A stretch of DNA of 64,000 nucleotides from RUG369 sp050949645 (GTDB lineage: Bacteria > Planctomycetota > Planctomycetia > Pirellulales > Thermoguttaceae), in contig JBMNGC010000001.1 in the NCBI GenBank assembly GCA_050949645.1, forward strand, positions 1,240,001 to 1,304,000, read 5' to 3'. The position numbers and the translations under genes were made by a program. The notes under the pieces were generated by a model that worked only from the letters and a program-made list of their open reading frames with translations, did no database searches and was not told the origin of the DNA. This document shows, one piece after another, positions 1 through 8,764 of the stretch. The first letter of the stretch is position 1; each line of letters starts with the position of its first letter.

Positions 1-497
1 TACTCTCGCGAGGACCGCGCCGTTCTCTGCGCGGCAGGCGGTCTGACGCCAGACGATTTCCAGTCGCTGATCTGCCGGAGAAAGTCGCCAGGCGTGAGCG
101 CGCCCGACGACAACTTTATGCTGCGTAGCACTTGCCGCGCCACAGATTCCTGATCGCCGCGATCGTATATCGAGAACTGACTAGGATAGCCGAGCAAGCT
201 AATGTTGCGCCGAAGAATACGAACGCACAAGGAGTGAAACGTCGAAATTTCAGGACGTTTATTGCCGCTTCGTTTAGGAAGCATCGCCATGGAACGCTCG
301 AGCATCTCCCGCGCCGCTTTGTTCGTAAAAGTTACGGCAAGAATACGATCGGGCGCTACGCCGCTCTTAATGAGACGCGCTATTCGACAGGTAACGACTC
401 GCGTCTTACCCGTCCCGGCGCCCGCGAGAACCAAAAGAGGGCCGCTAAGCGTTTCGACTGCGGCGCGTTGCCCTTCATTTAGCGACATTTTCTTCAT
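1..497 (-). CDS. UvrD/PcrA/Rep-type DNA helicase, N-terminal part (cut by window edge)
   Basis: An open frame runs from the ATG at 497 to the window edge without a stop (about 165 codons). It is the N-terminus of a superfamily 1A 3'-5' helicase, the family that unwinds DNA in repair and replication restart. Visible motifs: a Q-motif (LNEGQRAAVE) near residues 6-15, Walker A AGAGTGKT at residues 25-32, motif Ia (AVTFTNKAAREM) near 55-66, and the STFHSLCVRILR segment just after. The frame has a stop upstream of the ATG, so the start is bounded; a second in-frame Met at residue 4 is possible, and no clear Shine-Dalgarno site is seen. It starts 38 bases after the MoxR gene ends, on the same strand, so co-transcription is plausible. 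The C-terminal half lies outside the window, so UvrD, PcrA and Rep cannot be told apart. Confidence 0.93.
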   Translation of the reverse strand, partial: MKKMSLNEGQRAAVETLSGPLLVLAGAGTGKTRVVTCRIARLIKSGVAPDRILAVTFTNKAAREMLERSMAMLPKRSGNKRPEISTFHSLCVRILRRNISLLGYPSQFSIYDRGDQESVARQVLRSIKLSSGALTPGDFLRQISDWKSSGVRPPAAQRTARSSRE

Positions 498-535
498 GAC
501 GATACCGTAACCCAAGACGTCGTAACGACCTTAGA

Positions 536-1615
536 TCATTCTCGAGCGTCGTCGAGTTCAGATCTGGCTTCTCGCAAGACTTTGCACACGAGCAAATCAA
601 CGGTCATGCCTTCGGCTTGAGCGAGATAGTTAAGGGTTACGCGACTCCGCAGCGCCGGCGGCGCGGCGCGTTCGACGTCTTCGAAGGAGACCGCCGGACG
701 ACCGTCAAAAGCCGCGAACGCCTTGGCGCCGAGTAAAATCGCCTGGCTCGCGCGTGGTCCGGCGCCCCACTCGACATACTGCTGCGTCGCTTCCGTGGAG
801 ATCCTCACCTGCGGTCGCGTTTTACGAGCAATCGCTACCGCATACTCAGCGACGCGTTGCGAAACGACGAGACGGCGGACAAGCGCCTGAAACTTGAGAA
901 CGTCGGAGCGCGTAACGGTCGGAGGCGCTGGCGACCTCTCTTCCCGCGTCGTCGCCAACGCCATCGCAACCTCGTCCGCAGCCTTGGGATAATCGATCGT
1001 AAGACTGAAGAGAAACCGATCGAGCTGCGCTTCAGGAAGCTGATAAGTTCCTTCATGCTCGATAGGGTTCTGCGTTGCCAGGACAAAAAAGGGCGGTTCA
1101 AGCGCATGACGTTTGCCAGCGACTGTCACCTGCCCTTCCTGCAACGCTTCAAGGAGCGCGGCCTGCGTCTTAGGGGGCGTTCTATTAATCTCGTCGGCAA
1201 GAATGACGTTCGCAAAAACGGGCCCTGGCACGAAATCAAAGACGCGACCGCCCTGCGCAGATTCCTGAAGAACGTTCGAGCCAAGAATATCGCTCGGCGT
1301 CAGATCGGGAGTAAATTGGATGCGACTGAATTTAAGCTCGAGCGCATCAGCGATCGAACGCACAATTCGCGTCTTGCCGAGTCCAGGTACGCCGGTGAGC
1401 AGAACGTGTCCTCCGGCAAACATTGCGGCAAGGATATCTTCTAAAAGCTGATCCTGACCAAAAATCTCGCCGGACAAACGAGATAAAACAACTTCTTTAA
1501 ATTCCTTAAAGCGCTTTAAGAGCGCTACGTCGTCTTCCGACAAATCCGAAGGAAGCGACGCGTTCGCTTTTTTTTGCATGAAATTCCCTGCAATCTTTTC
1601 GACAACGTCCGACAT
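536..1615 (-). CDS. MoxR-family AAA+ ATPase
   Basis: A 359-aa AAA+ ATPase of the MoxR group, which acts as a chaperone-like ATPase on metal-dependent or membrane-linked partner proteins. Walker A GVPGLGKT lies near residues 75-82 and Walker B with the MoxR-typical ILADEINR near 138-145, followed by the sensor-1 region ATQNPIEHEGTYQLPEAQLD that is diagnostic of the family. The length matches ordinary MoxR proteins (320-360 aa). The usual partners (DUF58 and von Willebrand A proteins) are not next to it. Instead it sits between EF-G upstream and the UvrD-type helicase downstream, all on the minus strand, so the partner cannot be inferred from context. The family call is firm and the cellular role is unknown. 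Confidence 0.93.
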   Translation of the reverse strand: MSDVVEKIAGNFMQKKANASLPSDLSEDDVALLKRFKEFKEVVLSRLSGEIFGQDQLLEDILAAMFAGGHVLLTGVPGLGKTRIVRSIADALELKFSRIQFTPDLTPSDILGSNVLQESAQGGRVFDFVPGPVFANVILADEINRTPPKTQAALLEALQEGQVTVAGKRHALEPPFFVLATQNPIEHEGTYQLPEAQLDRFLFSLTIDYPKAADEVAMALATTREERSPAPPTVTRSDVLKFQALVRRLVVSQRVAEYAVAIARKTRPQVRISTEATQQYVEWGAGPRASQAILLGAKAFAAFDGRPAVSFEDVERAAPPALRSRVTLNYLAQAEGMTVDLLVCKVLREARSELDDARE

Positions 1616-1752
1616 ACTCGTTGGCAGAAAAGAAAATCTGAGATAGAAGCGACAGAACGCTCGCGCTCCGCCTTAATTTCGACGACAAGACGTCTAGGCG
1701 TTCAATTAGCGCAACGAGCGTCTGCTGCGTTAACTTCTGAGATTCTAGAGGG

Positions 1753-3858
1753 TCATTTTTTCACGGCGTTCGCTTGCTCGTGACGCTCGCGAACGATCTC
1801 TTCCTGAAGCGCGGTCGGAATGCGTTTATACTTTAGGAATTCCATCGAAAAAACGCCCTGACCTTGCGTCATACTCCGAAGAACTGAGGAATAACCGAAA
1901 GTTTCGGCAAGTGGAACTTCGCCAAGGATTCGGCACGTAGCGCCGCTTGTTTCCGTCTGCGTTACAACGCCGCGACGACTCGCAAGGTCTCCCACAACCC
2001 CTCCTTGGAAATTCTCTGGGCATTCGATCTCGATTTGCATGATCGGTTCAAGAAGCGTCGGCTTCGTTCTGGGGAAGTTCTCGCGCAAGGCTGTCTCCGC
2101 GCAGATGCGGAATGCCAAGTCGCTGGAGTCGACAGCATGGTATGAACCGTCGTTGACGAGAATCTTGAGGTCGACGACCGGATAACCGGCAAGCGGTCCT
2201 TTTTCCAAAGAAGAACGAAATCCCTTCTCAATTGCGGGAACGAAGTTCGCCGGAATAGCGCCGCCGGTAATCTCGTCTTCGAAGATAAAGGGCTCTTGCG
2301 ATTCTTCATCCTCTGGAATAGGCGACATAACGCCGCGAATGTGCGCAAACTGCCCGGCGCCGCCAGACTGCTTCTTATGCTTTGTATCAAACTCGACGCT
2401 AACGGTCGGCGCTTCGCGATAATTAACCTTCGGCGCCGAGGTCTCCACTTCGACTTTGTATTCACGGCGAATACGCTCGATATATACCTCCAGATGAAGC
2501 TCGCCCATCCCTGCGATGAGCGTCTCGCCGCTTTCAGGATCAGTGTGGACCGTAAGAGTCGGATCCTCTTTGCGAAAACGGTATAACGCCTTGCTGAGCC
2601 TGTCGGCGTCGCGCGTCTCGACTGTTTTGATCGCCACTTGAATAACGGGTTCAGGAACGAAGATCGACTCAAGGGTGCAGTAGTTTGGTTCGGCGCAATA
2701 GTTTTCGCCGCAAGAGCAATCAATTCCAAGGACAGCGACGATATCGCCAGCGCTCGCATAATCGAGCTCAACGCGCTCCTCGGCATGCATACGGAAAATA
2801 CGACTAACGCGCTCTTTTTTGCCCGTGCGCTGATTGTAGTAGGAAACGCCTTTTTCAAGCTTCCCTTGATAAATACGCATGTAGGTTAGCGTACCGTAAG
2901 GATCCTCGACGATCTTAAACGCCATGGCGACCAGAGGCGCGGAATCGTTATCAGAATCAAGCTTGAACTGTTCCTCCTCGCCGGTCTCCGGATTAACGCG
3001 GAAGGCGCCCGCATCGCGCTCCAGAGGAGACGGAAGATACCGTGCAATCGCGTCGAGAAGGGGTTGGACGCCCTTATTATGATAGGCAGAACCGAGGAAA
3101 ACAGGCGTAAGCTGGCGCGCGAGAGTTGCGTTTTTAACAACCTGATGAACCATTTCTTCAGGGACCTCTCTCTCTTCCAGGAGAAGCTCCATGAGCTCGT
3201 CGCTAAACATCGAAAGAGATTCCAGCATGTCGCGTCGCGACGATTCATATTCCTCTTTGAGATTTTCGGGAACTTCCTCGTAGCGAATATTCTCGCCCTG
3301 TTTGCCGTCAAAATAGATTGCCTTGCCGCTAATCAGGTCAATAACGCCTTCAAAAGTGCGCTCCTTTCCAATCGGAAGCTGCATGAGAATGGCGTCGCAG
3401 TTGAGTTTATCATGAAGCTGTTGAACAACGCGACGAGGATTCGCGCCGATCCGGTCCATCTTATTAATGAACGCAAGTCGCGGAACGCCGTAACGCTTCA
3501 TCTGACGGTCAATAGTAAGGGATTGCGCCTGGACGCCTGCGACAGAGCAGAGTACGAGAACGGCGCCGTCGAGGACGCGCAAGCTGCGCTCCACCTCGAC
3601 TGTAAAGTCAACGTGACCCGGCGTGTCGATAAGGTTGATTGTCGTATCGTGCCATTGGACGCGCGTCGCTGCGCTGGCAATTGTAATACCGCGTTCCTGC
3701 TCGAGGTCCATGCTGTCCATCGTCGCGCCGCCATCGTGGACCTCGCCCATCTTGTGAGTACGACCAGTATAGAAAAGAATTCGTTCGCTTAGCGTCGTTT
3801 TACCAGAGTCAATATGAGCCGAAATACCAATATTTCTCAAAAATTCCAATTCTGACAT
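1753..3858 (-). CDS. fusA: Elongation factor G, mitochondrial-EFG1/spdEFG1-like
   Basis: A 701-aa translational GTPase that moves tRNA and mRNA through the ribosome. G1 reads AHIDSGKT (residues 14-21) rather than the AHVDAGKT of canonical bacterial EF-G; G3 is DTPGH and G4 NKMD. The segments YTGRTHKMGEVHDGGATMDS and FDTKHKKQSGGAGQFAHI closely recall mitochondrial EFG1 and the EFG1 of spirochaetes, planctomycetes and delta-proteobacteria (spdEFG1), which is established as the translocation-type paralogue in genomes that also carry an spdEFG2. A loop in domain II (GIDCSCGENYCAEPNYC) has four closely spaced cysteines. The gene stands alone, without rpsL/rpsG or tuf, unlike the classical str operon. 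It is likely the housekeeping translocase; no second EF-G is seen in this window. Confidence 0.95.
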   Translation of the reverse strand: MSELEFLRNIGISAHIDSGKTTLSERILFYTGRTHKMGEVHDGGATMDSMDLEQERGITIASAATRVQWHDTTINLIDTPGHVDFTVEVERSLRVLDGAVLVLCSVAGVQAQSLTIDRQMKRYGVPRLAFINKMDRIGANPRRVVQQLHDKLNCDAILMQLPIGKERTFEGVIDLISGKAIYFDGKQGENIRYEEVPENLKEEYESSRRDMLESLSMFSDELMELLLEEREVPEEMVHQVVKNATLARQLTPVFLGSAYHNKGVQPLLDAIARYLPSPLERDAGAFRVNPETGEEEQFKLDSDNDSAPLVAMAFKIVEDPYGTLTYMRIYQGKLEKGVSYYNQRTGKKERVSRIFRMHAEERVELDYASAGDIVAVLGIDCSCGENYCAEPNYCTLESIFVPEPVIQVAIKTVETRDADRLSKALYRFRKEDPTLTVHTDPESGETLIAGMGELHLEVYIERIRREYKVEVETSAPKVNYREAPTVSVEFDTKHKKQSGGAGQFAHIRGVMSPIPEDEESQEPFIFEDEITGGAIPANFVPAIEKGFRSSLEKGPLAGYPVVDLKILVNDGSYHAVDSSDLAFRICAETALRENFPRTKPTLLEPIMQIEIECPENFQGGVVGDLASRRGVVTQTETSGATCRILGEVPLAETFGYSSVLRSMTQGQGVFSMEFLKYKRIPTALQEEIVRERHEQANAVKK

Positions 3859-4297
3859 GAGTTGGACGTCCTAATAAAATCGCCGTTTAATTTTTAAACA
3901 GATCGGTCCGGGAATGAGACCCTCGAGTGAATCTAATTTCATCAACAAGTGGAGAGGATTATGCCCCAAACCCCGGTTTTCGCAAGGGGGCGCAAAAACC
4001 AAAGCAAGTAAATATTTTCTTTCTGCAATGACGCCTGTTTTACTGGGAATATGACGTATTTCACCCCTTCTGGATGATGAATCCAAGGCCATGACTCGAT
4101 TTGTAAGAGCTTATGTTTTCCAAGGAGTTTTTCTGGCTGGACTCATGCCGACAAATTCGATAAAATCGTTATAAAAGGTCTTTACCGGACCTCGATAAAA
4201 TAGCGTCATGTTCTCAACCTGCTAAAACATCCTGCCGCAGAGGAGCGTGAAGCTTTCAGAAACACACCTGCCACATTTTTACAGAAAGATAACCTTT
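3859..4297. other. Divergent intergenic region between fusA and the MBL hydrolase
   Basis: This 439-base region separates two divergent genes and should hold both promoters. On the plus strand there are two copies of a GATAAAAT box (about 4159 and 4193), the first with a reasonable -35. A C-rich/G-rich pair (CCCC..GGGG) around 3963-3990 could form a weak hairpin. A 73-codon minus-strand frame here has no recognisable features and I do not call it. Confidence 0.6.
4138..4166 (+). promoter_or_regulatory. Candidate sigma70-type promoter for the MBL hydrolase gene
   Basis: TGGACT, a 17-base spacer and TAAAAT. A second TAAAAT at about 4195 lies closer to the gene, so the start site may differ. 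Called from sequence match only. Confidence 0.35.
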
Positions 4298-5101
4298 ATG
4301 GGTAATCCGTCCAAAAACCTAACGTGGCTCGGTCATAACTGCTTTTACTTTAGGTATGGCGAGACCAAATTCATCATCGATCCATTCCTTGTCGAAGGAA
4401 TAGCGCCGCCGCGAAGCGAGAAAATTAAAGCTGATTATCTTCTTGTTTCCCACGGCCACGCTGATCACTGCGCCAACACGCTGGATTTTGCGCGCAGCTC
4501 GGGCGCAACCGTCGTTGGAATCGCGGAAATGGCGTCCTTCTTTGCGGAAAAAGGGGTCAAGACAGAGGGAATGAACATCGGCGGCGCGATCTATGTCCCT
4601 GCAACCGGCGACCCTGCGCTCCCGAAAATTCAGATTCTGGCGGTTTCGGCGCCTCACAGTTCCACGGCGCCAGACAACTCGCCAGGCGGCGCTTCCATGG
4701 GGTTCGTCCTATCTTTCTCACAAAATGGCGCGCCCCTCTCGCCAGACCAGGCGCCAATCAAACCCTTAAAGGACGTTCTCGCCGACGCAGAAGCGTTCTC
4801 TATCTACTTTGCATGCGACACCGGCTATTTCTCAGAAATGAGCTGGATAGGAAAGCTGGGAATCGACGTCGCGGTTCTGCCAATTGGAGACCGCTACACG
4901 ATGGGCCCTTCCCTTTCGCTCGAGGCAATTTCAGCGCTCAACGCGCGTTATGTCGTGCCGTGCCATTATAATACGTGGCCTCCGATCTCGCAAGACGCTT
5001 CAAAGTGGGCGGACGCAGTGCAACGTTATACTCAGTCGAAGCCGCTCGTTCTCAAGCCTGGCGTCCCCGTCGCTGAAGACGAATCCGGAAACTGGAAATA
5101 A
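4298..5101 (+). CDS. MBL-fold metal-dependent hydrolase, UPF0173 (YtkL-like)
   Basis: A 267-aa metallo-beta-lactamase-fold hydrolase. The metal-binding motif HGHADH is at residues 52-57, after the family-typical opening (LTWLGHNCFYF) and IIDPFL; a late histidine in VPCHYNTWPP is a further ligand. The domain arrangement fits the UPF0173/YtkL group, whose physiological substrate is not established. I chose the ATG at 4298, preceded by a purine-rich AGAAAGA, over a GTG at 4247: the extra 17 residues are unlike the family and the AGGAG before the GTG is only one base away. It is followed after 59 bases by the ABC ATPase and may be co-transcribed. No signal peptide, so cytoplasmic. Confidence 0.9.
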   Translation: MGNPSKNLTWLGHNCFYFRYGETKFIIDPFLVEGIAPPRSEKIKADYLLVSHGHADHCANTLDFARSSGATVVGIAEMASFFAEKGVKTEGMNIGGAIYVPATGDPALPKIQILAVSAPHSSTAPDNSPGGASMGFVLSFSQNGAPLSPDQAPIKPLKDVLADAEAFSIYFACDTGYFSEMSWIGKLGIDVAVLPIGDRYTMGPSLSLEAISALNARYVVPCHYNTWPPISQDASKWADAVQRYTQSKPLVLKPGVPVAEDESGNWK

Positions 5102-5160
5102 GCGTCCGCTAAGACGCTTTCGCATCAACCATCGCAGTATTCGTTATTGTAGACGTCAAA

Positions 5161-5892
5161 ATGATAGACGCAAAAGCGCTCACTAAAATCTACGGCCGAT
5201 TCATTGCAACTGAAAATGTCTCGTTTCACGTTGGCAAGGGGGAGGTCGCGTGCTTCCTCGGTCCAAATGGCGCCGGTAAGAGCACGACGATGAAGATGTT
5301 GACCGGTTTTCTGGCGCCAACCTCTGGAACCGCGTCGATCGCCGGATACGATATGTCGCGCGACCGAATCGAGGGCGCGCGACGCCTCGGGTATCTTCCT
5401 GAAAACGGCCCGTTATACCCCGACATGACGCCCGAGTCGTTGCTGAAGTTCTTTGCGGAACTTCGTCAAATTCCCGCCAATATTCGCAGATCCCGAATCG
5501 ACGCGGTCGTCGAATTGTGCGACCTCGATTCGGTCTTTCGTCGTCCTCTGGCGAGGTTGTCGCGTGGATATCGCCAACGCGTTGGAATGGCGCAGGCGTT
5601 GTTGCACGACCCAGACGTCGTCATCATGGACGAGCCGACCGCTGGTCTCGATCCGAATCAGATTCAGCATGTACGCGACGCAATTAAACGGATCGGCCGA
5701 ACAAAGACGGTTTTGCTATCAACGCACATCCTTCAAGAAGTCCGCGCCGTTGCGTCGCGAGTCGTCTTCATATCTGACGGTCGACTTGTCTTCGACGGTC
5801 CGGTGGAAGAATTTGGCAAAACAACGGACGATTTCGATAAAAAGTTTCGAGTACTCACGAACAAGCGTGTCAACCGATACCTCGCCGCCTGA
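5161..5892 (+). CDS. ABC transporter ATP-binding protein (GldA/CcmA-like)
   Basis: A 243-aa ABC ATPase. Walker A GPNGAGKST is at residues 34-42, the Q-loop region reads YLPENGPLYPDMT, the signature is LSRGYRQRVGMAQAL, Walker B is VIMDEPTAGLDP, and the H-loop is LLSTHIL. The sequence fits the drug/gliding subgroup of ABC-2-type exporters (GldA-like) that pairs with GldF/GldG-type membrane partners, and such a partner follows 72 bases downstream. It should power that permease from the cytoplasmic face. The Shine-Dalgarno site is weak. The substrate is unknown; in planctomycetes such operons are common and do not imply gliding motility. Confidence 0.94.
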   Translation: MIDAKALTKIYGRFIATENVSFHVGKGEVACFLGPNGAGKSTTMKMLTGFLAPTSGTASIAGYDMSRDRIEGARRLGYLPENGPLYPDMTPESLLKFFAELRQIPANIRRSRIDAVVELCDLDSVFRRPLARLSRGYRQRVGMAQALLHDPDVVIMDEPTAGLDPNQIQHVRDAIKRIGRTKTVLLSTHILQEVRAVASRVVFISDGRLVFDGPVEEFGKTTDDFDKKFRVLTNKRVNRYLAA

Positions 5893-5964
5893 CCTTAAAT
5901 CTTCTAACGTCTTCGAGCGTCTTACTTCAACAACGTTATTCGCCAAGCAAAGAATCAACCAACC

Positions 5965-8652
5965 ATGTTCGCAGTTTTCAAGCGTAATTTTCTGGCGTAT
6001 TTTTTGAATCCGACAGGCTACGTTTTTATTTGCGTTTTTGTACTTCTAAGCTCTGCAGCGGCGTTTCTTCCCGACGGGTTTGTCAATTCCAACCTTGCGA
6101 ACCTTGATCAGCTGAACGTCTGGTTTCCATTAATCGCCCTGGTCTTTGTTCCGGCGATCGCAATGAACGTTTGGACGGACGAACGGCGTCTCGGAACGGA
6201 CGAACTCCTCACGACGCAACCGATCTCTTCGTTTCAGATTGTTTTGGGAAAATACCTGGCGGCGGCGCTCGTTTATACGGTTTCCCTACTCTTTTCAGCG
6301 GTCTCCAACTTTACGATCCTGAAATTTCTTGGCGATCCAGATCCGGGTCTCTTCTTGGCAACTTATTGCGGATATTGGCTCGTAGGGCTAGCGGCGACGG
6401 CAATTGCTTCGGTCGTCTCATATCTCACCTCCCAATTAACAGTTGCGTATATTTTAGGCGCGCTCTTCAACGTTCCGCTCGTCGCCTTGAAGTGGGCGGA
6501 CGCTCTTCCGATCTCCGATCGCTCTGCGCAAATGCTGCGTTCCTTCAGTTTCGACGCGTTCCTCGAACCCTTTGGACGCGGAGTCTTTTCACTGGCAAGC
6601 GTTCTCTATTTTCTTGCAATCCCTACTATTGCGATTTATGTCAGCGTTGTACTGCTCAACCGCAATACGTGGAAAGCGCGCAATCCGAAAGCGCGAACAT
6701 GCCGGTACGCGTATCGCACCCTTGCCGCTGTATTGTTTGCCGTCTCCCTTGTCGGACTGATTAGAAATTATGACTTACGAAAAGACTGGACCGCAGAAAA
6801 ACTCAGCGCGCTTTCCCCAGAAACGATCAAGCTCCTCGACTCGATCGAGACAGATTATCCAATCGTTATCGAAGCGCGACTTAGCGCCCATGTTCCGAAG
6901 GAGTACGTTCAAACCAAACTCAACGTCGTTTCGATCCTGAACGAACTAAAAAATCGATCTAAGACGCCGGTTTTCCTTGACGTTCGAGAAATCGCGCCCA
7001 ATACCCAGGAAGCGTATCGCCTTGAACGCCAGTATGACGTCCGTCCGCGCAAGGTTGTCTTTGACTCACGAGGGCAGTTGCGCGAAGACTCGATTTTCAT
7101 GACGATCATCTTTCGATGCGGTTCGCGAACGATCGTTATTCCATTCCTCAATCGCGGTCTGTCGGTCGAATACGAGCTCATTTCGTCGCTTCGTAACGTC
7201 TCAGCGCCACAGAAAAAGAGAATCGGGATCCTGGAAACTGAAGCCGGGGTTCTTGGACGCGTTGATGATTTTGGCCGCAAAATTCAAGAAGAATGGCCGC
7301 TCGTCGCTGAGCTTAGCAAACAGTATATTGTGGAACCGGTCGACCCCGCGCAGCGACTGACGCCCGGAAAATACGACGTGATCCTCGCCTTCCAGCCGTC
7401 GTCGCTCGGAACGGTCGAAGAAATGAATTTCATCAATGTCGTTCGTCAAGGACAGCCTGTCGCTATCTTTGAAGATCCCATGCCCATCTTCCTGAAGTTT
7501 CTCCCCGGCACGATCGAAAAAAGACGTCCGACTTTGACCAACCCCATCCCCCCCCTTAAGGGCGAAATCAATATGCTGTGGATGGCGTTGGGGATTAAGT
7601 TTAACGGCGCTGACGTTTTGTGGAAAAACTACAATCCGTACCCCAAACTCGCAGCGCTTTCGGAAGAATATCTCTTCGTCGACAAGCGCCCGGTACGTTA
7701 CGATCAAAACGAAGCGTCCAGCGATGAGGCCGTCGACTCATTCAACCAAGACGAACCGACCGTCGCGTCCCTTGAACACATTCTTTTCCCGTTCGTCGGG
7801 TCGATTTCGCCCGCCGAGAACGCGGAAACGACCTTTACGCCCCTCATTCGGACGGAAGCAGGAGGTTATTCCTCCGTTTCCGACGTCATTCCGATGGACA
7901 TTCGCACCAGGAGCCATAAACGAATCGAACGAAGCGGAACCTATACGCTCGCCGCTGCAATTACCGGCCCCGTCCCAAAGGCGTTCCAGGTCCCCGCGTC
8001 TCCTGAAGACGGTCAACACGCGTCGTCGTCGCCGGAATACAACGTCGTTGTCGTCGCCGACGTCGACATGGCGACGCCAGGCTTCTTCACGCTTCGCGAA
8101 ATGGGAACGGACCTCCGCAGTGGTCTTTCGTTCGATTTCGACAACGTCACGTTCGTTCTTAATATCGTCGACAAACTTGCCGGGGAAGATTCGCTTGTTG
8201 CCATTAGAAGCCGTCGTCCACGCCACCGAACTCTCACACGGATTGAGAAGGCGACTCAGCAGATTCGCGACCGAGCGACCATCGCACAAATTGGCTACAT
8301 GAAGGAATTTGAGGAAGAGCGCCAAAAGGAAGAGGACGCGCTTCAGAAGACGGTTCAGGAACTTGCGGAACGTGATAGCTCGCAAAAAGAACTTAGCCGC
8401 GAAGAGTCGGTCGAGTTGCAATCGTCGATCGTTGCGGCGCAACAACGTTTGACGAGCGTGCTCGACGAGAAGAAACGAAAATTCGACCGAAAGGTTGAGG
8501 AAGAACAACGCGAAGTCGACGAATACGTCCGACAAACGCAGGGTCGATACAAGGCCTTCGCGGCGATCCTCCCGCCGATTCCGCCCTTGGTTATTGCGCT
8601 CCTCGTTTACGCTTACCGCCGACGCCGCCAAGGTTCGAGTTTCGGATTCTAA
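5965..8652 (+). CDS. Fused ABC-2 permease (GldF-like) and GldG-like extracytoplasmic domain
   Basis: An 895-aa membrane protein joining two parts that are often separate genes. Residues 1-240 form an ABC-2 permease with about six hydrophobic segments and the motif NVWTDERRLGTDELLTTQPI typical of GldF-like permeases. A further membrane segment lies near 255-270, followed by a long soluble region (about 285-700) resembling GldG/ABC_transp_aux proteins, then a charged Glu/Lys/Gln-rich stretch near 760-865 that reads as a coiled coil, and a last membrane helix (ILPPIPPLVIALLVYAY) with a basic tail. With the ATPase just upstream it forms a two-gene exporter-type system. Substrate unknown. The fusion is visible directly; the family assignment of the soluble part is by resemblance. 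Confidence 0.88.
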   Translation: MFAVFKRNFLAYFLNPTGYVFICVFVLLSSAAAFLPDGFVNSNLANLDQLNVWFPLIALVFVPAIAMNVWTDERRLGTDELLTTQPISSFQIVLGKYLAAALVYTVSLLFSAVSNFTILKFLGDPDPGLFLATYCGYWLVGLAATAIASVVSYLTSQLTVAYILGALFNVPLVALKWADALPISDRSAQMLRSFSFDAFLEPFGRGVFSLASVLYFLAIPTIAIYVSVVLLNRNTWKARNPKARTCRYAYRTLAAVLFAVSLVGLIRNYDLRKDWTAEKLSALSPETIKLLDSIETDYPIVIEARLSAHVPKEYVQTKLNVVSILNELKNRSKTPVFLDVREIAPNTQEAYRLERQYDVRPRKVVFDSRGQLREDSIFMTIIFRCGSRTIVIPFLNRGLSVEYELISSLRNVSAPQKKRIGILETEAGVLGRVDDFGRKIQEEWPLVAELSKQYIVEPVDPAQRLTPGKYDVILAFQPSSLGTVEEMNFINVVRQGQPVAIFEDPMPIFLKFLPGTIEKRRPTLTNPIPPLKGEINMLWMALGIKFNGADVLWKNYNPYPKLAALSEEYLFVDKRPVRYDQNEASSDEAVDSFNQDEPTVASLEHILFPFVGSISPAENAETTFTPLIRTEAGGYSSVSDVIPMDIRTRSHKRIERSGTYTLAAAITGPVPKAFQVPASPEDGQHASSSPEYNVVVVADVDMATPGFFTLREMGTDLRSGLSFDFDNVTFVLNIVDKLAGEDSLVAIRSRRPRHRTLTRIEKATQQIRDRATIAQIGYMKEFEEERQKEEDALQKTVQELAERDSSQKELSREESVELQSSIVAAQQRLTSVLDEKKRKFDRKVEEEQREVDEYVRQTQGRYKAFAAILPPIPPLVIALLVYAYRRRRQGSSFGF

Positions 8653-8663
8653 GACGTCGACGC

Positions 8664-8692
8664 TTGCGACGACGGCGTCGCTTTGATAAAAT
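8664..8692 (+). promoter_or_regulatory. Candidate promoter of GH20-like gene 1
   Basis: TTGCGA, a 17-base spacer and TAAAAT just after the ABC operon ends. The predicted transcript would start near 8699, right at a GC-rich hairpin (GAGGCGCGG at 8701-8709 pairing with 8714-8722). Confidence 0.5.
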
Positions 8693-8755
8693 CGCGCCGG
8701 GAGGCGCGGCCCTCCGCGCCTCTATGAAACAGATCCGGTCAACATTTTATCAAAG
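8681..8755. repeat. Perfect 12-bp inverted repeat around a GC hairpin
   Basis: CTTTGATAAAAT at 8681-8692 is exactly repeated in inverse as ATTTTATCAAAG at 8744-8755. The left arm contains the -10 box of the candidate promoter and the right arm overlaps the Shine-Dalgarno site AAAGGA of the next gene. Between the arms lies a 9-bp GC-rich stem with a 4-base loop (8701-8722). Confidence 0.75.
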
Positions 8756-8764
8756 GAAAGCTGT

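Noticed and set aside
132..510. Two plus-strand frames of 82 and 116 codons at the left edge
   Set aside because: They lie antisense to a clear UvrD-type helicase frame with Walker A AGAGTGKT and have no family resemblance.
3871..4092. A minus-strand frame of 73 codons between fusA and the MBL gene
   Set aside because: No ribosome site, no recognisable motif, and it lies where promoters for two divergent genes are needed.
4247..4297. An upstream GTG start for the MBL hydrolase
   Set aside because: The AGGAG lies one base from the GTG and the 17 extra residues do not fit the family; the ATG at 4298 does.
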